NCBI GenBank assembly: GCA_964019425.1
Contig: OZ025863.1
Location: forward strand, 317,501 to 381,500
Reading direction: 5' to 3'
DNA from: Flectonema sp. DT1601
Lineage: Eukaryota; Euglenozoa; Diplonemea; Diplonemida; Diplonemidae
Length of the DNA stretch: 64,000 nt
The notes beneath the pieces were generated by a model. That model was not told where the DNA came from. It saw nothing but the letters and a program-made list of their open reading frames with translations, and ran no database searches. Made by a program: the position numbers and the translations under genes. The first letter of the stretch is position 1, and every line of letters begins with the position of its first letter. Positions 59,863 to 64,000 of this stretch are shown here, in pieces.

Positions 59863-62256
59863 GCTATTGAAACACTTCGCTACATCAACCCAAAGGCACT
59901 GAGACAATTATCAGATCATTTTGTTAGAGGTCGAAAATGTAAAAATGGAAGAGACGCTGCTGAAGCACTTCAACTGTTCGTGAATGCAAAAGTTTTTGAT
60001 GAAAAACTTCTGAATCATCTATATGAAGTTATTGATGGTTATTTTAATGGATTAACGGCGTCTGATTGTCTTCGTATCGTCACCAGTCTTGACAAAGCAA
60101 GATCACGTGTTAACCACACTCAGAGATTATTTTATACTACCAACTTAGTCATACAACATTTGCATAAACCTCGCGTGTTAAGAACCGCCACGGTAGACGT
60201 TGCTGTTGACATAGCTCTGGCAGCAGCTTTTAGAAATGACGAAGAACTTTCTATAAAATATCTGAAAGGATTGAGAGCTATATCAACGAGAAGAATAAAA
60301 CAGAGAAAGTCGTTATTATTCAGACGAAAAGAGTTTCTTGAAAAACCTCTTTCACCAGCAGGACTGAACACTGCACTGCACGCGATGGTTAAAATTCAAT
60401 ACAGAGATAAATATTTTTTTGAATACCTTTCGAGTTTAATAATCAAGATTAAAAATAAAACACACATTCCGGAGAACATCGTCACTCAAATAGCGTCTTC
60501 TGTTTCAAGACTAATGGTTTGCAATGTGACCACGTCGTTAATTTGCATTAAAATGGCGAAAAGAATTACGTCACCAAACCGCATGCCAAACACAATGGAA
60601 ATCATATCAAAGGTGTATCGAACAGCGAATGCTTTCGTTGATGATTTTAGAAGTTTAGTCTTTACGTTATACTCTTCATGTAATCCTGATACTATGAATC
60701 TAAGAGAATTACAGCAATGCATCAGTTCTCTTAGTCGTGTTAGAGTAAACAAATTTCCGATAAGTTGTGAAACTGTTCATAAAAAGCTATTGGTTAGGGT
60801 TGCTATCAATAAAGAAAAGTATTCTGCCACGGATCAGTCTGTTATTACAAAGCAGCTTCGGGATATTCATAAATCCAATCCAGATCAATTTCAGGAGGTT
60901 GAGAGTATTCAAAACAGCAGTACCAAACAAACAGAATCCTCATCGACGATTCTTTTCAACATAGTAACACAACACGTTGATGCTAAGCAATGGTCAGGTC
61001 CGGTTTTGGAAGATGCTTGGGATCGATTGCTGTATTTAAATGATCCTCGCACTGAGTCTGAGTTGTGTTATCACATCGCTACAGCAGTATCTGTATCTGT
61101 AAGAACTTCACAAAGTTGTATTCCAGAGATGGAAATGTTAACCATCTTATTAGGTAAACAGTCGGTCATTAAAAAATCAAACCCTCACGATTTACTGAAA
61201 TATTTCAGGGCAGTTAAAAAAATAAAATTTTCTCAAAAAGAAATTCCTTCGGGAGTTTTAACGACTCTCTGCAATCGTCTGCGTGCGGTTTGGCAGCAAA
61301 TTGTCACGACTCAACTTCCAAAAATACTGAACTCCCTGAGTGACATAGAAAAATATCTCCCTACAGATATCGTTTCTCTCTATTGTGGTTCCTTAGTACG
61401 AATCGTAGCTGTTAAGAGAGGTGCTAGCGCGAGTGAAATAATGATGGTATTGGAGATGCTTGTCAGACATCATTCGAAATGTCAAAACTTGAATACCATT
61501 TCTGAAAATAAAACCATCCTCTCACAACGATTTTCTCGTCTTAGCGATCGTCTGACAGATTCCGAGTACTGTTCGTTGGTGAAGTCGTTGTCGATTCTTC
61601 GGATTGATACTCATCTGACTTTATTGAGATTTCCTAAATTGCTCCCGAAATTCGGAAACAAAATTACTCTGCATCGATTATCTGACATCATAAGCTGCTC
61701 CACTGTCGGTATTGGTGATTCAGCCCTCTCATATATTAATTTAATCGTGAGGCATTCTTGTAAACTGTTTTCTGAATCAACAATTTCAAAAAGTGATAAC
61801 GAAAACCGTCAATTGGTTCGGATGTTAGGAACTATAATTATATCTGGATCCCGATGTAGTGGATTGGACTACGTTCTTGTGTCACTGTATTGTAATGCGT
61901 TATTGAAGTATACTTCGATATTTGATTCAATTAGCTTGTTAACGACCCTAAACGCTCTTCGTATTTCTTGTGAAAATCTAAAACGATTACCGTCAGCAGT
62001 TGAGACGCTGACATCAGCTATTCGAATTCAAATGCGATCATTTGATCGTCGGGATAAAGATTTCGAAGAGCTTAGTTTTGCATACAATCGAACTGTGAGG
62101 AGCATGAAATTCTCTCCAGACGCGACAAAGCGTCTCAGCAGTGACATAGTAACAAGGAAGAATGTAGTCTCTCAGGTCACTAACGAACCAAAAAAGATTA
62201 ACAAAAGTAAGAAAATAAAATTCAAATTAGTAGCTGACCCTTTGAAGACGTGGTAG
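59863..62256 (+). CDS. Helical-repeat protein, probably mitochondrial RNA-binding (5' exon not found)
   Basis: Open for 797 codons after ACACACACACAG at 59851-59862, with no in-frame ATG until well inside. So this is a downstream exon and the start lies in an unlocated upstream exon. The visible start reads AIETLRYINPKALRQLSDHF. The whole protein is alpha-helical, with units of about 35-40 residues (LTASDCLRIVTSLDKARSRV; LSPAGLNTALHAMVKIQYRD; DSEYCSLVKSLSILRIDTHL) and a Lys-rich C-terminus (KINKSKKIKFKLVADPLKTW). This looks like the RAP/OPR-type helical-repeat proteins that act in organelle RNA metabolism of Euglenozoa and others. No RAP domain is identifiable. Function inferred only. Confidence 0.7.
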   Translation, partial: AIETLRYINPKALRQLSDHFVRGRKCKNGRDAAEALQLFVNAKVFDEKLLNHLYEVIDGYFNGLTASDCLRIVTSLDKARSRVNHTQRLFYTTNLVIQHLHKPRVLRTATVDVAVDIALAAAFRNDEELSIKYLKGLRAISTRRIKQRKSLLFRRKEFLEKPLSPAGLNTALHAMVKIQYRDKYFFEYLSSLIIKIKNKTHIPENIVTQIASSVSRLMVCNVTTSLICIKMAKRITSPNRMPNTMEIISKVYRTANAFVDDFRSLVFTLYSSCNPDTMNLRELQQCISSLSRVRVNKFPISCETVHKKLLVRVAINKEKYSATDQSVITKQLRDIHKSNPDQFQEVESIQNSSTKQTESSSTILFNIVTQHVDAKQWSGPVLEDAWDRLLYLNDPRTESELCYHIATAVSVSVRTSQSCIPEMEMLTILLGKQSVIKKSNPHDLLKYFRAVKKIKFSQKEIPSGVLTTLCNRLRAVWQQIVTTQLPKILNSLSDIEKYLPTDIVSLYCGSLVRIVAVKRGASASEIMMVLEMLVRHHSKCQNLNTISENKTILSQRFSRLSDRLTDSEYCSLVKSLSILRIDTHLTLLRFPKLLPKFGNKITLHRLSDIISCSTVGIGDSALSYINLIVRHSCKLFSESTISKSDNENRQLVRMLGTIIISGSRCSGLDYVLVSLYCNALLKYTSIFDSISLLTTLNALRISCENLKRLPSAVETLTSAIRIQMRSFDRRDKDFEELSFAYNRTVRSMKFSPDATKRLSSDIVTRKNVVSQVTNEPKKINKSKKIKFKLVADPLKTW

Positions 62257-62438
62257 CCACAAATACTGAGAAAACAGTGTTGGTTTGGAAAACTTTTTTT
62301 TTGTTAGACAGCTTTATGTTTTATTGAACTACTCAATTTTTTTTTTTTTTTTGTAAAATAATTAAATCCATATACACTTTTATTCATTTTTTAGAACTCA
62401 GTCAAGAGGAAAAAAAAAAAAATAAAATAAGAAAAAAA

Positions 62439-63611
62439 ATGGTAAAACCAAACAAAGCAAAGAAAGGAAAGAAGACTCTTAAACAAAAATCCTCAAATCC
62501 ACTAAAAATGATGATGTACGGTGTTGGGGCAGTAGTGTTGGCAGCAGTTGGCATTGGTACTCAAATAATGATAAAAAAAAATAACTTCGCAACGTTTGAA
62601 CCAGACAACGACATGACAATAGGAGTAACTGAAATATATCGCGAAAACGAAGCTGTTGCTTATCGAATTTCAAACGTTGTTACAGCGAGGGAAGCAGACT
62701 TCCTCTCAAACGCGATCCCCGAAGACGCCTACAGCACTCGTATGGATGTTATCGATGGAGGAAAAATATACGAATTTCTGCCAATGATTAATAACATCCC
62801 GGATAAACTAATAACTAATGCATATAAAAAAATGCTTAAAAGAATCCACGCTAGGCTAACTCCAGTAGTAAGAAACATTTATAACGATTCTGATACCGTT
62901 CCCTGTACTGTTTCTTTACGGAGATACAGACAGGGTGAAAGAACCAAACTTGCTGTTCACAGAGATGAGGACAATCACGCGACGGTTGTCGTTGTACTGA
63001 AGGCCACCGACGACGGTTCAAGCGGTTCTTATATTTCTGGTATTGGTGGAAAGCATACCTACATGAAAGCTGGATTAGGTGATGGTCTCGTCTATGGACC
63101 AAATGTCCGTCACGGAGTAGACATTGGAGCAGCTTCAGGAACTCGATTCTCAATGCCTGTTTGGTTTCAAAAGAACTCATCATGGTGTGACATTGGTAAT
63201 AATGAAGAAAAGATACGCAATCGTCGACTCGATCTCTTTGACCGAACTCATGACGGGAAGATTTGCTGGGGTGAATGGGTTACGGCATACATGGACTTTG
63301 ATCATGATTGGTGTATATCTCAATCTGATTGGTCTGAATTCTTTAAGCAGTCTGGCATGAACAACATCGAACTGAATGACGCTGAAGCAAAATACGTTTC
63401 TGAAGTTCCCGATGCAATCCGTAAGTGTGATTTAGATTCCAGTGGCTCTGCTTGCCTTGATGAGATGAATAAATGTGGAGCACCGAAAGCCTTAAAAATG
63501 GTTCTCTCGATGACCAGCGCTGGCCATGGATTTTTCACTGCCGATGGAAATAATGATTTGAAGATTTCGAAAAAAGAGTGGGCAGTATATGACGAAATGA
63601 CAGGAAAGTAA
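62439..63611 (+). CDS. Membrane-bound prolyl 4-hydroxylase-like oxygenase with EF-hands
   Basis: 390 residues. A Lys-rich N-terminus is followed by one membrane helix (about 24-45, MMMYGVGAVVLAAVGIGTQIM), a type II arrangement. The catalytic Fe(II)/2-oxoglutarate fold has iron ligands H174 and D176 (VHRDEDNHATVVVVL) and H225 (VRHGVD), and 2-oxoglutarate-binding R236 (GTRFSM). EF-hand-like loops follow: DRTHDGKICWGEW (near 264), DFDHDWCISQSDW, DLDSSGSACLDEM and DGNNDLKISKKEW. The mix of membrane helix, P4H fold and EF-hands recalls animal P4H-TM, but there the EF-hands precede the catalytic part and here they follow. Probably acts in the ER or secretory lumen. Substrate unknown. Confidence 0.82.
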   Translation: MVKPNKAKKGKKTLKQKSSNPLKMMMYGVGAVVLAAVGIGTQIMIKKNNFATFEPDNDMTIGVTEIYRENEAVAYRISNVVTAREADFLSNAIPEDAYSTRMDVIDGGKIYEFLPMINNIPDKLITNAYKKMLKRIHARLTPVVRNIYNDSDTVPCTVSLRRYRQGERTKLAVHRDEDNHATVVVVLKATDDGSSGSYISGIGGKHTYMKAGLGDGLVYGPNVRHGVDIGAASGTRFSMPVWFQKNSSWCDIGNNEEKIRNRRLDLFDRTHDGKICWGEWVTAYMDFDHDWCISQSDWSEFFKQSGMNNIELNDAEAKYVSEVPDAIRKCDLDSSGSACLDEMNKCGAPKALKMVLSMTSAGHGFFTADGNNDLKISKKEWAVYDEMTGK

Positions 63612-64000
63612 GGAGAGGAAAAACCTTCATTCTCACCACAGCTATAACTAAGCGTGTGGTGTCGAGCCTCTTTCAGAGACTTCACTTTTTTAACTATTTT
63701 TCTTTTTCTGAGAAAAGAAAAATCAAAACAATTCTAATCATCTGGTTACCCCCCCTCCCAAGTATGTATTTAAAACTGATGTTAAATTATCTTTATGTTT
63801 TTATGATACAACACAGTTGTAATTTTTACAAAATCGAACATACCCCCATCTGGTTACCCCCCCTCCCAAATATTACGAACATGATCTGTTTTTGAAAAGT
63901 AAGCCCAGCATCATCTTATTCTCAGACTTGGTCGAGCTATTTTCTTTCCTGCTGTTTTTAAGCAAACCTCCACTTTTTTTTTTTTTTTTTTTTTTTTTTT
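63612..64000. other. Intergenic, repeats and T-run at window end
   Basis: ATCTGGTTACCCCCCCTCCC appears at about 63739 and again at 63848, flanking a family D copy. The window ends in a T-run (from 63974). Confidence 0.6.
63766..63846 (+). repeat. C-tract-ended repeat (family D) copy
   Basis: GATGTTAAATTATCTTTATG, then GATACAACACAGTTGTAAT and ACAAAATCGAACATA plus a C-run. Closest to 1981-2062. It is flanked by a short direct repeat (ATCTGGTTACCCCCC), possibly made during insertion. Confidence 0.8.

Overview
The window is nuclear DNA of a free-living-type protist and reads best as a euglenozoan (diplonemid-like or a related lineage). This placement is inferred. Four things support it. (1) Every convincing gene, about two dozen, lies on the + strand, as in the long polycistronic units of Euglenozoa. 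(2) Most start codons sit just downstream of a pyrimidine tract plus AG, as expected for spliced-leader acceptors. (3) An SSU rRNA remnant at 41190-41450 carries the 530-loop form CAGCACxCGCGG typical of Euglenozoa. (4) The large protein at 33566-38043 has modules that resemble a repeat common in kinetoplastid proteins, and a BspA-like leucine-rich-repeat pseudogene is present. Unlike kinetoplastids, at least six genes have conventional cis-introns of 39-253 nt, most starting GTATG and ending (A/T)CAG. Stop codons are standard. A and T runs of 15-35 bases are everywhere between genes.

Layout. 1-6147 has no convincing gene. It is an island of short dispersed repeats, including a near-perfect foldback (3469-3712) and C-tract-ended repeats. 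6148-10775 holds a small thioredoxin-fold protein, an Ssz1/HSPA14-type Hsp70 and a four-exon PP1 catalytic subunit with a repeat inside intron 2. 12378-21788 holds a duplicated-domain surface protein, a 5-phosphatase with lipidation signals at both ends, an N-domain-less ClpB/Hsp104 disaggregase and an unknown protein. 22397-32680 holds a C2-like membrane protein, mitochondrial ribosomal protein mL46, a broken ubiquitin-like/LRR gene, a Wee1-type kinase and a coiled-coil membrane protein. 33566-38043 is one spliced gene for a 1453-residue scaffold-like protein.

38796-41683 is a rearranged zone. It has two truncated tandem copies of a gene's 5' part, then the full gene, a 221-bp segment with 9-bp terminal inverted repeats, a duplicated 3' piece of the same gene, and an internally deleted SSU rRNA fragment. 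41684-50477 encodes a chimeric M64 metallopeptidase-tetraspanin-EF-hand protein, a secreted DOMON-like/fibronectin-III-like protein and a LamG-like protein. 50780-63611 holds an FCP1-like CTD phosphatase with BRCT, a ubiquitin-like/ankyrin protein, a methyltransferase, a small spliced gene, an ammonium transporter, a helical-repeat protein of mitochondrial RNA-binding type, and a membrane prolyl 4-hydroxylase-like enzyme with EF-hands.

The genes do not form one pathway. They are a typical housekeeping and surface-protein mixture on one transcription unit. The unusual biology lies in the chimeric protease, the repeats placed directly upstream of coding starts, and the segmental duplications.
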